Below, piece by piece: positions 42,951 to 57,900 of a stretch of 64,000 nucleotides of DNA (within the stretch, counting starts at the first letter, position 1; the number at the start of each line of letters is the position of its first letter). Made by a program: the position numbers and the translations under genes. This DNA comes from Erinaceus europaeus (lineage: Eukaryota > Chordata > Mammalia > Eulipotyphla > Erinaceidae): positions 67,228,871 to 67,292,870 of the forward strand of contig NC_080180.1 in NCBI RefSeq assembly GCF_950295315.1. Reading direction: 5' to 3'. The notes beneath the pieces are model-generated. The model was not told the origin of the DNA. It worked only from the letters and a program-made list of their open reading frames with translations, and did no database searches.

Positions 42951-45900
42951 CTAAAGTAATTACAAATCACAGTTAGAGGGTCATGGAAGCAGGCAGGCTC
43001 AAGACAAAGTATTGTCAGCAGGTGCACTTGAATAATCTACTGTACACTCAGGGGAACATTCAAAATCTCAAGATGGTGGGAGTGTAAGGAGCCCTGAGAA
43101 GCCACAGTCACAGTATCAAGTGGATTTTGACTTTAAGAAAGTTGGCAAGTTCTACAGCTACCTAAAGGGTACCTGGCTAACCCTGCCACATGCTAATAAT
43201 CTTATTGGGGAATCCACACAAAGCATAGCAATATGATGTCACATCTAATACAGCTTACACTTTCATCATCTGCTTCAGGCATGTCATAGTGGGGAAAAAT
43301 CTAACATTTTCTAAGGCTTTGTATTTATTTATTTTTGCCCACAGGGTTATCGCTGGGGCTCGGTGGGGAGCTGGGGACTCGAACCGGGATCCTTACACTG
43401 GTCCTTGTGCTTCATGCCATGTGCACTTGACCCGCTGCGCTGCCACCCAGCCCCCAAGACTTTATTAATGGGTCAGCAAGACAGCTTGCTTTGTACTTGG
43501 CCCAGGTTCCAGCTCAGCCCCCAGGGCACTGAAGGAAGCTGGTGTTGTGGTGTCTGTTTCTCTGAGAAAGTCTTAATTGAGCAGTGAGGCCCAGAAATGA
43601 AAGAAAATAACAGGATAGAGACCCACAGAATCTGACACGTGATGCTGGGGATCAGACTCAGGACTTTGTACTTGGAAATCCCGTGCTGTGGTCCCTGTGC
43701 AGCCTCCCAGACGGCTGCCAAACAGTTTTGGGAATGGGGGGGGGGGGGCAACTTTCTCTCAACTCCTGATACTTCCACACAGAGGAACATGCCTGGTTGG
43801 TCTTTCAGACTTTTATTTTAAAAAAATATTTTAAAACTGTTTATTTGATAGGACAGAGAGAAGGTGAGAGGGAAAGGGGATAGAGAGGGGAAGAGAGACA
43901 CTTGCAGCCCTGCTTCACTGCTAGTGAGGTTTTCTCCCTGCAGATGGGGACTTGGGTCCATGTGCCTAGTGGCACGTGCACATAACCAGGTGCACCACTG
44001 CCGGGCTCTTCATGCGTGGTCTTTGTCTCTTTCTGGAGACGTGTCCTCCTAGTTTCTGAACCACTAGAAGTGAGCATCAAGGTCAACATGCTCCCTCCTC
44101 CTATCAGAGGCTCTGCCTCTGTGCCAGGTGTCCCGAGGGCACCCCCAGGATGCCTATGGCTGACTGCAGCCTCCTCTGTGCCAGGTGTCCCGAGGGCAGA
44201 CCCACAGGGTGCCTGTGGCTGACTGCAGCCTCCAGCCCCCCACCCTCCTCACTGGCATCACTGAAATGGATGGACCACATAGGGAAGCCCAACTGTTCTG
44301 ATTTCTGTTGGCCTTGAACCTGGATAGAGAAAGGGGAGGCTATTGAGTGCTGACCAGCTAAAATGCTAGTAGTCAGTCTGTATTTTGCATGAATCATTTA
44401 CCATTGTAACAGCCTTAGGAAGTGGAAGCCACTTTGGTACTCAGCCTCACCTGAGCCGTGCTCCTCCCACCACACCCTGCACTCCACTGCTAGCTCTACA
44501 CCCCAGGTGATTTCCACATAGCCTCTTCCTTATCACTTCTGCAGTATTTTAGTACTGACAGTGCTCATTAATTCTGAAGGTTTTCACTGGTGTGGTCACA
44601 AAACTTAATACAAATCACTAATGAAGTTGCTACTTTCTGCTTATTGTTTATTATAAGATGGAGATTTTGTTAGTTTAAAAGTCTGTGCCTTTCTGCAGAA
44701 CATGAGCCAAATTTATTTACTTTTAAAACATACATACTTGCTTTTTCTTTTTCCCCCCAATAGAAATAGAAAGGGAGGGAGGTTGGGGGAAAGAGAAAGA
44801 GACACCTGCAGCAGTGCTCCACTGCTTGTGAAGGCCCCCCTGCAGGTTGGCTCTGGGCTTGAACCCGAGTTGTCCTGCATAGTAACATGTGCTTTCTACT
44901 AGGTGTGCCACTGTTAGTTCATGATTCAGACAGCTAGGACTTGATCAATAAAACAAGCACCACCACTATATATAGTGAAGGAGTCCGAGAGCCCGTGTGT
45001 TCACATCTCAGACAGCTTTACTACTGGGCATAGAGACAGGATGTGGTGACACTGTAGTCACAACACTGGAGAATTGTCCCTCAATGTCACAAGGTGACAC
45101 AAAATCACAAAGTCACTGCACAAGCTTCCATGCTAGCCCCTAGCAGTGGAAGGCTGACCTGAGGGTGGGCTCCAGATGCCATGTGTTACACATGAAGTCT
45201 CTCCAGTCCACAGTCGTGTAAGTGATGCCATCCTCTTTCTGCTTCTCAGAGGAATTGTCATCGTGTATAATAACTGGACTTTTCTGTCCTGGTCTAGTAG
45301 ATAAAATCCGAGGTGGAAAAATGGCTGTAATAAGAAATGACAGGTAACAGGAATGTACATGTTTGCAGTATTAACTTACTATATGAATAAGCTAATTGAC
45401 TTCATTTTGCTTATGAACTGGCCAAAGGCTCCTATAATTACATTTCCCCTAAGTGCTAAAGTACCTTTTGGTATTCCTTAGAGAAAAGACCATAAAAATA
45501 TTGTTTGAATACCATGTTTTTCATGTGTCAGTGCACTTAAACAGATGGTGGTAGAGGGCACTGAAAGTGATGGGTTTTTACTGGCTTATACTGAGATACA
45601 AATTCATTTAGATACACAATTTAATGGTTTTACTATGTTAGTGGAGCTACACAGATACACAAGCACACACTTGGAGCACGGTGCTAACTTAGGAACCTGT
45701 GTTTCATTGTTAGCATCTTTTCTCTGTGGTGATCAAAGACCAAGCCTTTGCTGGCAACCTTAATAGTGAAATCAGGTCTGAGATTGAGGTAGCTTCCACA
45801 AGGAGGCTCTTTAGTTGCTCAATCCCAGTACCTCTTACAGGCAACAAGCAGTCAAAATAAGCAAGAGGCACTTGGTGGCTGACTGGTAGGAATGGTGGTG

Positions 45901-48900
45901 AGGTCCTGTCTCCACCAGCGGCCATGCTGTTTCTGAGCTCTGCAGATGTTGTGCTTGAGAAAGCACAGACCAGAATGAAGAATTTTTCATGGCACTTTTT
46001 GCTTCTTTTGGTCAAAACTAGTAGATACTCATTAAATCTTAAAATTAAGTTCTTACTCTCCCCTATGCAAATGTTTATAACAGCTTATATGAAAAGGGCT
46101 TTTGTAATTCCATAGCTTATGGAAGAATAAGGCCAGTACAGTGTTTTACAAAGTACAGAGCTTTCCCATAATAACTGAGAGAATACTGGAGGCTCTCATA
46201 TTTAAGCAGATCTGTACTTCAGGAGTCTGGAGGTGTTTCACTCAGTGGAGCACAGGTTCTACCCTGTGTGAGGGCCCAAGCACCCAGCACCAGGCAGTAT
46301 ACAGTGGAAACACTATGGATGGCGGGATGGTGACAGTGCTAGGGTGTTGCGTCTATCCCTGAAACTAAAAGTGAAAAAAGAATCTCCCAGGAGCAGTGGA
46401 ATCATGCACGTCCAAGACCCCTGGGGCCCCAAACAAAAACAGGCTGAACTTGAGTGTGCATCATGTTTAATGTTAAGGTGGAGAAAGAACAGGAGGGTTC
46501 CCAGTAACTGGCGTGTGGCTGGTGCCGTGTGGAGGAGGGTCAGTCTGGACTTGCCAGAGTCCTCACGGATTTCAGGGACATCTGGGTTGGGTGGCAGTGT
46601 GAGAGGGCCCGCTCTGCCTTTTGCACTCGTTCTCCTAGTGTTTACTGGGAATCTCCTCTGAAATGCCTGCCAGATAAATATTGTATTTCTTTTAGATGTT
46701 TAAGAGATCTTGTTTTTGCACTGTGTGCTTGTATAGCTGTGTGGTAAAACTTCACTGGAGAGTGTCCGCGAGTGGATGCACAGGGCCACCTCATGCTGCT
46801 GGCAGGAACTAATGCCTACTGTCTGGACAGAGGGACTGGTGCTTATCTCACAGCCTACACCGTGCCACAGCTGGGTTTTTATCACCACACACTGACTGCC
46901 AGTATCTCCCCTCAGGGCTGCTTTTCCTACTCGGGGAGAATCGCCTCCATGACACACGAGTGTGGTGAAAAAGGTTGCTGCTCAGGGACTCTGCTGGATG
47001 GCACTTCTCACAGGAGGAGGACACACCCACACTTCATGAGGACATTCAATTTCTTTCTTTCTTTTTGCCTCCAGGGTTATTGCTGGGACTCGGTGCCTGT
47101 ACCACGAATCCACGGCTCCTGGAGGCCATTTTTCCCCTTTTGTTGCCCTTGTTGTTTAAACATTCAATTTCTTACCAAGAGCAATTAACAGCTACCTTTC
47201 TTGACACTTGGCAAATGTCACCCACCTTTTTCCTTCTCTTTCAGGTACGCAGACACCAGGTCATGGAGAAACATGATGAGCTCAGCGTCCATGGTCACAC
47301 AAATGTGGTCAGTGAACTCGGTCACCACGCTGCACTCCACCTTAGGCTTCAGGTCTGCATCTGTAGGTGCTTAGTGACGTGAGTGGCCCCTCGCCCCCCA
47401 TTACTACCCAAGCCTGGCACTGAAGGCACAAGGGCCAGGCTCCACCCGCGCTCATAAAGGGGCCCTGACTAGGGGCTGCTGTTTCCCCATTTTACTGGAT
47501 CAAATGAGGCACAAGTGGGTCCCGCTGTGGATACAGGTTATCTAATGCTGGTCAGAAAGTTAACATGACCCCTAAATGAGTTCAGTATCCTGCTGCAAAA
47601 ATCAGTGGCACAGCAGCAGTCTGAGGGTGTGTATGGACTGTTCTTCACACCGGAACTGGGGTCACACATACCTTGGAGTGAAGGCTCCTGTGGCTCTTGA
47701 ACATGAATGGACTTGAAGTCCAGCTGCATCCTGGGTAATGCAAAAATCGTCTCTGTCTCATGGTTATAGCTGGAACCTCCTCTGAATCCACTCAGCAGGC
47801 TGGAATTCTTTACAGTCGTGCTGTTCTCAGTGTTGTTGGCATCCACGTTGCGAAGTAGGTTAAGCTCTGCACATTTAAAACACAATTCAGATGAAACCAG
47901 TAGGCAGGAATGAGTCTGTCCAGCTTTCATGGCATGAGTTATGAAACTTGTCATTTGCAAAGATGGAAAATAAAGGTTCAGTTTTTTAAAGGGCCATAAG
48001 ATGTTTCAATTTTCTTTTTAACTTAAAAAAATAATGTCCAAAATATTTATTTGCTAGGACAGAGAAGAATAGAAAGGGGAAGGGGAGATAGGGAGAGACA
48101 CGCACAGCACTGCTTTACCACTCCTGAAATCTCTCTTGAGCCTGGGTCTTTGCACATGGTGACAACGTGTAGTGTACTTAGGTGAGCCACTGCCCTGCCC
48201 GACAGTGTTTTAGTTTTTAAGAATAGTGACTAATGGGGGGCTGGGTGGTGGCACACCTGGCTAAACACATCCACTACAGTATGCAGGGACCTGGGTTCAA
48301 GTCCCTGGGTCCCACCTGCCGGAGGAAGCTGTATGAGTGATGCAGCCTTGCTACACAGGCCTCTGTCTCTCCCTCTCAGTCTCTATCCAAAATTAATAAT
48401 ATATATAAAAAAATACTAGTGAATTTGGTTTCTTGGCTTTAAAATGATGATGGATTTGGCTGGGCTTCTGAGCTCAAGTTCAGAGTTCTCAAGAACTGAA
48501 TACGTTATTACAGAATTGAGATTGCATACAATCCCGACCATGAAATCAGGTAGAAGGCCCAGCTTTCCCCCCACACACGTGCTGTGGAGATACCAGCTCT
48601 TTCTAGGTACACAAGTAGCTTCGGTATGTTCAGTGTGTTCGCGGCTCCCCCTGCCTGTGTGGAGGGAGAAGAAGCAGTGCGCATGTGCAGAAGCTTCGGT
48701 TCCCCCCTTACCCATAGCACATTAATTTTTTGGTAGCCGCCAAAGCACTGCTCAGTGCTTTCTAGTAGAGGCAGAGAGAAATAAAGGGTGGAGCGAGAGA
48801 GAGAGAGAAACAGAGAGGGAGGGAGAGAGGGAGGGAGAGGGAGAGAAAGAGGCCCGCCATATCAGTTCTCGGGAAGCTAGCCCATACAGGTGGGACCAGC

Positions 48901-51900
48901 AGTTGTACTCAGCTCTTCATGCAGGGTAACATGCGATCTGACTTCGGGTGGTGCCAGGGATTAACCTGGGCTTCTGAAGCCTCAGGAACGGAAGTCTTTT
49001 TGCACAATCACTGTGCCAGATCCCCTGTCCCCCTCAGCTGCTGCATCAGGGGCTGCCTGCTCTTAGAATGTTTACAGTTCTTCAGGTCATCTCCCCAGAC
49101 ACTTAACACAATGGTGAAAGCAACGCTATCAACTCCAACACTGAGGCCATCAAGCCACTGCTGTCTTAAAGACAGAGAAAGAATGAAAGAGATCACAGCA
49201 CCAAAGCTCCCTTCAGTGCTGTGGGGGCTGGGCTAGAACCTGGGTCTCACGCAAGGCAAAGCAGCACACTATCCGAGTGAGCTGTTTCACTGGCCCAAAC
49301 AACCACATTATTAAGGACTGGAGGTAACTATTAATATGCATCAGCAGTTTCACTGCTTTCCAAAACCTTAGTTGTGCAATAGCCTTCCCAAACTGCCAAG
49401 ATTTAGCAGTGTTACAAAAATATTTTTTCAGTTTTACTAAGGTGAATTTCACTTACTCAAACCAGTTGAAATGATTTCCTCAGATGCTGCACTATAGGTG
49501 CGTGCATGGCTGCCACTGTCACCAGGAACAGGGAAGCCTGCGGCCTGCAGCAGTGCAAGCCCCAACACCCTCCCCAGCCCACAGTGTCCCCGAGGGGGGA
49601 CAGTCAGCCTCTAGGGACCCCACTGTGGACCTTCGTTCCTTGTGGCCGTGACGTAGTTGAACCACTCCTTCACACTCGCCACGCCGTGTGGCGGGTTCTC
49701 GTGGCGCCGGCGCGTGATCTTGGTTATGGTTGCCATCGGGCTTTCCAGAGCGCCACAGGGCTTGGTGACCATGGTGTTGTGGCCCAGGTGGAAATCCAGC
49801 GTTTGCACAACGTATGTGGAGTGGTCACTAGAGCCTGTGGAGGGAAGAGCTTTTATTGTAACTATGTTCAGAAGCAAGAAAACAAAATTTGCTGCAGGGC
49901 CACAGTTGAGCTGTACAGGTAGGGAAGGCTGACACTGAGGGATAAGGACTAAATAGTTTATTTAGATAGATTGTTCTGTAGTTAGGACTGTGTGTGCCCA
50001 GGGGCTGCAGAGCACTGGCCATTCTCTGGTCATTAGGAAACCACCATGGGGCCAGCCAACAGCTCACTTGAACCCGAACCCCCTCCCCACCCCCCATCAA
50101 GGAAGTTTTGGTGTTCTGGTATTTTTCACTCAGGAGAAAAGAAACCACAGTGTAGGGCCAGCAATACAGCTCACCTGGGAAGGTGCCTGCGTTGCCATGT
50201 GGCCTACATCTAAGGGAATCTTGGGTGCTGTGATGTCCCCTCCCTGCTAGAGAAACCGGCCCTAGAGACAACAACAAAAGGACGACAGAAGGTCACTGGG
50301 TAGAAAGTTCAAGCTAAAGGAGCGTGGTTTGCCATAGTAAAGCAGAGGTGCAGGTGGCCTGCACTGTACTACAAGCCTTTTGCTCAGAACTACTGACTGA
50401 CTGCGGCTGACTGCCCAGTAGCAGAATCCTGAATCAAGCCCTTGGGCCATTCCATGCTATGTACTGGCAGTGACCACTGATATGTCCTGTACAGGGTGGA
50501 AAACTACTCTCCATCCCGTTTACTCATGTCAGGAGACAGGGAAAGCAAATCCAGAAATAGCTTACCATCTTCCCAGATTTTCTGAGCTTCAGTCCAAAAG
50601 GCAATATTTGGTTCTTCTAGATGAAAAAGGGCCCAGGATTTGGAACGGAAATTGGGGCCATGGAAACAAGCCAGTGTCATGTGGTTTCCATGTAAGCTCA
50701 TTGAGCCTCCAAACTGCATCCCGTCTTCAGGGAGTGGAGTCTGGAACAAGGAGATGTGGCATCCAGACACCACCTTCAGCACGCCAGGCCAGTGTCGGTG
50801 GTGAGCGGCATCCAGCACTGCAAGAGAGCAGCGTCCTGAGCCAGAGGCCTCGAACAGCCGGGCACTCGGTGAGGCGTGCGTGACACCAGCACCAGCAAAG
50901 CACTCAGAACTGAGCAACTGAGCAGCAAATAAGGCACAGCCTGGGGAAAGGTGCTCGGGAGGATGGAGAGAAGCAGAACATGCGTCATGCTTAAAATGAC
51001 GTACAGCTCAGGAGCTCTGAACTGGCCATTTCCTCTGGTCTCTTCAAGTGAACCAGAAAGGGGTTGAGAAATCAAATGCAGATTCTTGGTTTTAAGTGCT
51101 GTCTTTTTTCTTTTTAATGGTGCGTTGCCAGGAACTTGTTGAGAGAGCTCCCATCCACCTCACCCGCCCTTTAATGTAGCTTCTAGGTGTACAGGTGCAC
51201 ATTAAAGTCAGTGCACAGTTCCTAGTTCCCATTTACTCCAGCAGTGCTCTTGTAATTGTACTTTTACTTCTGTTTTTGTCACCAGGGTTATCACTTGGGC
51301 TTGGTGCTGGCACTACAAATTCACTGTTCCTAGTGGCCATGGTTTTTTGGTCTCCCCCTTCTATTTTTATTTGACAGGACAGAGAGTAATTGAGAGGGGA
51401 GGGGAGATAGGGAGGAAGAAAAAGAAAAAGTAGACACTTACAGACCTGCTTCACCACTTGGGAGGCTTTCCCTGTGCAGGTGGGGAGCAGGGTCTTGAAC
51501 TCAGATCCCTGACCTGTGGTATGTGTATGTGTCCTTAGCCGGGTATGCCACAGCTCAGCCCGTCAGCTTCTACTTCTTATTCTGGATCCAACCAAGGATG
51601 CACTGCATTTATTTTAAAATTATTATCTTAGCCTGTTTGCCCTAGGACTCTTGAAAGTGACAGGGCTTTTCAAAATAGGAAATATAGGACAGGGGTTCTG
51701 CCAAAGTCTTTCCTGCCTGAGGCTCCCAAGATCCCAGGCTCAATCCCCAGCACCACCTTCAGCCAGAGGGAGTAGAAAATCTGGAGGTCACACAAGAGAT
51801 CTCTGAATGACAGTACAGACTATGGCCAGAGTTTAGCTGTGATTGGGGTTCACTTTAGGCTAGAGAACACAGATAATAACAGAATACAGAGTGGGCAGGC

Positions 51901-54900
51901 CACAAAACAGGATGCATAGTATTTTGGGACAACATGTCTACTGGTGGATAGAAAGTGCTCTGGGTGAATGTGATCTTTTTCATGTATGATCAACCGTAAA
52001 GTAATCTTGACTAATGGCTTCTCCCCGCCTTCCCCTTTATCTCAAGCCACCACGATCTGCTGTGTGATTCTTCATTTGTACCCACCTGCAATCTTCACAC
52101 CTAATGCTCTAAATAGTGTCTTAGGAAAAACAGCAAGTCTTTTACAAACTCCCCATTTGCTAGCCTTCATCTTAAGAAGCAGAGACAGGGAAACAGTAAA
52201 ACTGGGACTGGTTTGGTGTATTGCAGCAAAGCAAAGGGCTCCGGCGCAGGATGGTGGAAAAGGACCCGAGTTGGGGGAAAGGGTGTTCTGCCAACACCTG
52301 TCATGGCAAGATGAGAAGTTCCTATGTGTCAACAGCTGTGCAGTAAACCTTTAACCTCATAACTCCCCCCCCCCCCAATAAATTGGAAATAGAAACAAAA
52401 CTCTTGCCTTTGGATCCTTCTAAGCTCAAGTCTGACACCCTCCCTGCTTCTTCGTTGTGTTTCTCCAGTTTCATCCTCTTCCATCTTAACGACCTCACAC
52501 ATGCCCCATTCACTCCTGTGGTGGGGCACTGCCCCTCTGTCCACAGCCCTCCCCTCACATGTCAGAAGTTGCTCGTCTGATTCCTGTTAGCCAGTCCCTC
52601 TTCTCCACTTCTGCTTTGTTCTTTTCCTCAGCTTCTCTTGACCTGAAATTCTTTCACATTTCACTATTGAGTTACATTAACTGTGGCCTGTCTCCTACAT
52701 CTCCTTACCCACGTTTGGGACACGGCCTGTGCTCGACAAGCACCTGCCACCTGCATTTACTGAGGGAAAGCCGTCTGTCTGGTGTGCTCACTCCAGCCAG
52801 AAAACTGTCCTGTTGAGCCTTCACAGGCTGGATGGAGTGGGCATGGCTGCAGGTGGAGACCACGCAGTGGCTTCCCTTCCCAAATGATGACAGCATGCTT
52901 TCTAGCACAGGCTACAGAAAGTTATCACCAGGACTTTACCCCAAGCCACCCCCTTTCAGAGAGAAACAGACAGGGAGAAAGGGAAAGGTCCTATGGCACT
53001 CCTATACAGTGGAGGCCAGGAAATTAAAAAGGTTTGTTTATTTTCTTTTTCTGTGATAGAGGAAGGGGGAGGGGAGAGAGAGGAACCTGCTGCATTGCTA
53101 ACCACTCAGGAAGCTTCTTCCCTGCAGGTGGGGGGGGCATGTGAGGAGAATTTTTTAATTAAGATCAGGACACGTGCAGTTGAGATAAGCTCTATCTGAG
53201 GGTTAGTTCTGACTCTTACACTGTTCCTGTGAGCTTCTCTCCAGGTTGCTGGCCACTGTCTTGGGCGGCAGGTAAGGAACTGGTCCCCAGGTAGACAGAG
53301 CTCGTTTACTGGTATCAAACTGCTGTGTGAAGAATTCCTGGAGTTTCATGCCTATTTTTATCAGGTCCGGTGTGGTTGATCTTGAAATCATCACTTGGAA
53401 AATATCCCACTTCAGATCTCCATGGACAAATATCTCACTAGAACATGAGGCAGAATCTTTTATCATTTATCTTACAGAAGGAAGCTCAAAAGTCAAAGGA
53501 AAACAAAATTGGCTGGGGAAGGGAAGTGGCACGTTTCTTACTCAGGACAGTGTGCTCAGAGCAGTGCTCTGCTAGGTACCTTTTATCAGTTATGCTGGAA
53601 CCCAGAGTGTTGTACAGGCTGACTTTCCATTCATCCTGGAGCTTGAGGTCGGCGTTGCTGAAGATGCCCATGAGGATGCTCGAGCCCATGTAGTCAACAC
53701 GAGCTTCTGTGGAGCCCATCGTGATCTGGATTTTGTGGCTGGGCTGCTGATTAGGATGCTCAGAAATATGAGCTAGAGAAAACAGAGATAATTGTCACAG
53801 AGAAGCCAAGTGGGGAAAACTCATCAAAATCCGCTTTCAAAAGCCACCTTCCACATACCAACCATCTCCAGAGCATTGACATCGATGGTCCCGCCAACGA
53901 CCCCACCCTTGGAGTCCAGCTGCGACCTCCCCAGGCCCACGGACATGCTGATCTCTCGGTCCCGATTACTCCCCACAGACAGGCGGCCCTGGCTCTTCAG
54001 ACCGCTGGTCGTCCAGCTAGAGACAGAGGGTTGTTAGTTAGACACATGGCTTCTGATGTTGTGAACTAGAACAGGAGACAGGCCATGTGCTTCCAAAAAC
54101 TCCCAACAAACATTTCTTATAAAATGTGGTAAATTTTAGCAGTGTCATTGATGCTGTATTTCTGGCTAGAAAATGACACTGTTATCCTTCAGTTTTTACT
54201 TGATCCACTCTGAAATATTTTAGCATTAAAAAAGTTTTGACTCCTTCATAAAAATGAGAAAATTTACAAATTATTAGTATATCTTCTTTGTATCTGAATA
54301 ACTTACGTTGTATTTCCCATGACATTACTCATATTCATCTGGACGTTTAATTGCTTCAAGTTGATTGCAAACACGACAAGTGTCTCCCATGGGGCCCCCT
54401 GTTGGCTTGCTGCCTTGTTTGACTTGTTAAAAGGAGTTGATGTTTTTGAAAGTGAATCTGAAGCAGAAAAAAAAAATCAAACACACATTTAGATAGACAC
54501 TCAGCCCATTCCAAAGCAAACAGCAGTTAATCATCACTCTAGTCCAAGGAATAAACTATTCTGGTCTTAAAGCCTAGTTATTATGCTGGCTCTAAACTAT
54601 GCCCCCACACAGGAATGTTCAGGAGGTTCTGGCTGCTTTCTGGAGAGCACATGCTTCTAGGTGCCATCCACACTACACGGGGCTCGAGAGAGCCCTGCAT
54701 CTGTTCCATGTGTGTTTCTGTATGTTCAGACACATGCTAACTAGTGTCCAGAGCCAGAAAATGTGCACGTCTGAGGCCCATGGTCAGTCTTTTTTTTTTT
54801 TTTTCTTTTTTTGCTTCCAGGGTTATCGCTGGGGCTCGGTGCCTGCACTAGGAATTCACTGCTCCTGGAGGCCACTTTTTCCCATCTTGTTGCCCTTGCT

Positions 54901-57900
54901 GTTGTTGTTATTGCTGTTGTTGTTGTTGGATAGGACAGAGAGAAATGGAGAGAGGAGGGGAAGACAGAGGGGGAGAGAAAGACAGACACCTGCAGACCTG
55001 CTTCACCGCCTGTGAAGCGACTCCCCTGCAGGTGGGAAGCCGGGGGCTCGAACCGGGATTCTTACGCCAGTCCTTGTGTGTCACGCCATGTGTGCTTAAC
55101 GTGCTGCGCTACCTCCTCCCCCACATAGTCAGTCTTAAGCAGAACAAATGCCAGAGCAGAGTGCTGGTCTCATTAAAATAAACCTTAGAAAACAAAAACA
55201 GAACCAACCAACCAAACAACCACAACAAAAACTGGCTGTATAAAAGTAATGATGGGGGCCATCTGGTGGCACACATGACAAGCACCTGGGTTCAAGCCCT
55301 CAGCCCCACCTACAGGGATGAAAGCTTTGATCAGTAAAGCAGAGTTGCATGTTTCTGTCTCCTTCTCTGTTCTCCCCTCTCCATTTCTGTCTCTACCCAT
55401 TAAATAATAAAATAAAATAAAAATAATGACTGAATAAAAGTAAATGTTCTTAGTCCCCAGTAACTCTTAGGCCTGGGCTTGTTTATCCAGATAGCTGCCT
55501 GAGCACTCCAGCCCTGCTCAGCCCTCCATCCCCACCAGCTGCCAGCCCCCCCCCACACACACACTGAGGCCAGAATCTGAGCGAGACTCACTGAGGCCTT
55601 AACAACGTGAGTAGTGTTACCTCTCCGGGGCACTGAGGAGTCAGATACACTCCTTGATCTCACAGATGCTGGGGACTTGAGGCTCTGTGCCGCTGTCCCT
55701 GGGGACATGGTGCTGCTGGTCACGTGCTCGCTGAACACGTTCGGTGACTGAGGCGTGTGTGTGAAGGAGGCCGACAGGCTGGGCTGCTCCCAGGTCCTGC
55801 AGTAAGCCTTTCTGGACGACTCGGGGGAAAGGTGCTGGCTGACCCCTTCAATGGAATCGGGTGTTCCTGGGCCAGATGCTAAAGTAGAAAGATGAGCAAA
55901 GCATAGCACTGTGCTCTGAGGTGATGAATCTCCCACACTAGTAGCCCTCAGTCTGATTACACAAGCACAGTTTGCACATTCCAGCTGCTACTTCACTCAA
56001 GACAGAAGATCCACTTCACACTCACAAGGCACTAGAAACAGATTCGACTCAGCACTCTCCACTGCATCCTGCTAACTGCACATTAAGTGTGAAACAGCTA
56101 ACTTTAGACATTAAGTCTAAAGCCACTATGGTAGCATGTCCTAACATTTTCTTTCTACGCTAAATCGTCCATGGTCAGGTGCAAAAGTGTCTGCATTTCC
56201 AGCTTTCATCCGGGGACAGAGTGATCATTACAGGATAAAATGCAGTGGGGTGAAGTCTGAGGCAGAATTGCTGGTCCCTAACTGCGCCTGCTCCCAGTGG
56301 TTGCATGAGAGATGAGGCGACAGCACCTCTCACCAAGTAAGACCCACTGTGCCCACTGTGGATCTGGTCACCATGTGAACAAGACTGTAACTGTGCCTCA
56401 GTAGAATCATAATCATGCAGCCAGCTTACTTGGCAGATTGATTGTTTGGTCTCCGAGAAACAGGCGTCTTGCGATGCTCCTCCTGTACCAGGCTCTGGGA
56501 AATGCCAGAATCTCACTGAGTCGCCGCATGTCATACTTGAAGGAGGCAGAGCCAATATCACAAACAGCTGTTACACAAATGGATGTTGTTAGAAGAGATT
56601 CCCAAAGCTCTACTTCTCCCCATAACACAGCAGTTGAATTATGTCACAATTAATGCCTATTCCTTCGATACAGCGTAAGAATCCCACAGTTAGCTCATTG
56701 CACTTCCCTCTGCCATCACTTTGCTCTGACATGGGTGAGGGGCTGACAACGGCCAGACCGTCCCGCTGGAACGGACAGTCTTCGAGCTGTGGCAAGGGAG
56801 CCATGAACTGGGCGGCAAAGCCATTTTCCCGGTTTGTGTTTTAATTTTTTAATGTGGCCAGTGTTATCACTGAGGCTCATCAGTCCCAGTGGCCATGTTT
56901 TTCTTTACTCTAGATGGGGGAGAGGGATGCAGGAATGAGCAGAGAGACAGGCCCCACCACTCAGGAATCTGCCCCACAGGCTTTCTTTGCCAGGTGGTCC
57001 CCATGGGCTCAAGCCTGGCTCCCAGCCCTGGGCTTTGGGTCTGGAAGCAGGAGAGGACTCTGTGCCCTGCTGACCGGCATCTCCCAGACCAGAGCTTTCT
57101 GTTAGTTCGGCCACAGCCCACCAGCCCTTATTTCTAATGCTGGACAGATTTTAATTGGAAGGATGAGGCTGTTACCAGAGATGTTGATCAGTGTGGTGTC
57201 CATTTTGCTTGGAGACTTGCTCATAGATGGACTTTCGAAAAACGAGGCACCTCCTGAACGCCTTATCCGGGACAGACTCACTTTCACAAACTCAAGGTTT
57301 ATACTGAGTGAGTCTTTTCGACCAGTGACTGAAGTAGGCTCTTCATCCACATTCCCTTTAAAAAACACACACTTATAGATGCCACTCAACTCTTTAGTTA
57401 CATGAAATCATCCGATACACGGGAATATGCCATCAATTAAAGTCACCTAAGTGAGGCAGACATCTAATGAAAGGCCTAATGAGTCTCAGTGTCCCAGGTG
57501 ATAGCAGGCTCGTAACCATGACCGAGGAGGTCACAGCCACTTGAGTATGGACTGGAGCTTCCAGGAAGGGCCAGCGTCTGCACTGTAGTGGCAGACCTGC
57601 ACTGGAAGCAATGAAAGTGAGATTTACTATCTCATAACAGCCGCTCCAGAATTTAGTTCCTTAGACATGCAGCAACTTACGGAGACTCGTGCTTGATAGA
57701 TCACATGTAGGCTGAGTTCTTAAATTCTTAGGTGATTTACCCAGATCACTTAACTGATCTCTCTGGCTGTAAGGGCACAGAACATACCCAGCCCCCCCGA
57801 TCCAGATGTGAGACCAGAAACGGTGCTTTTCTGTTTTCCGGCCCCGTACGGGTGGAAGACGTAGAGAGAGAAGTCAGACATGCAGGCGGTGAAGCTGAGG

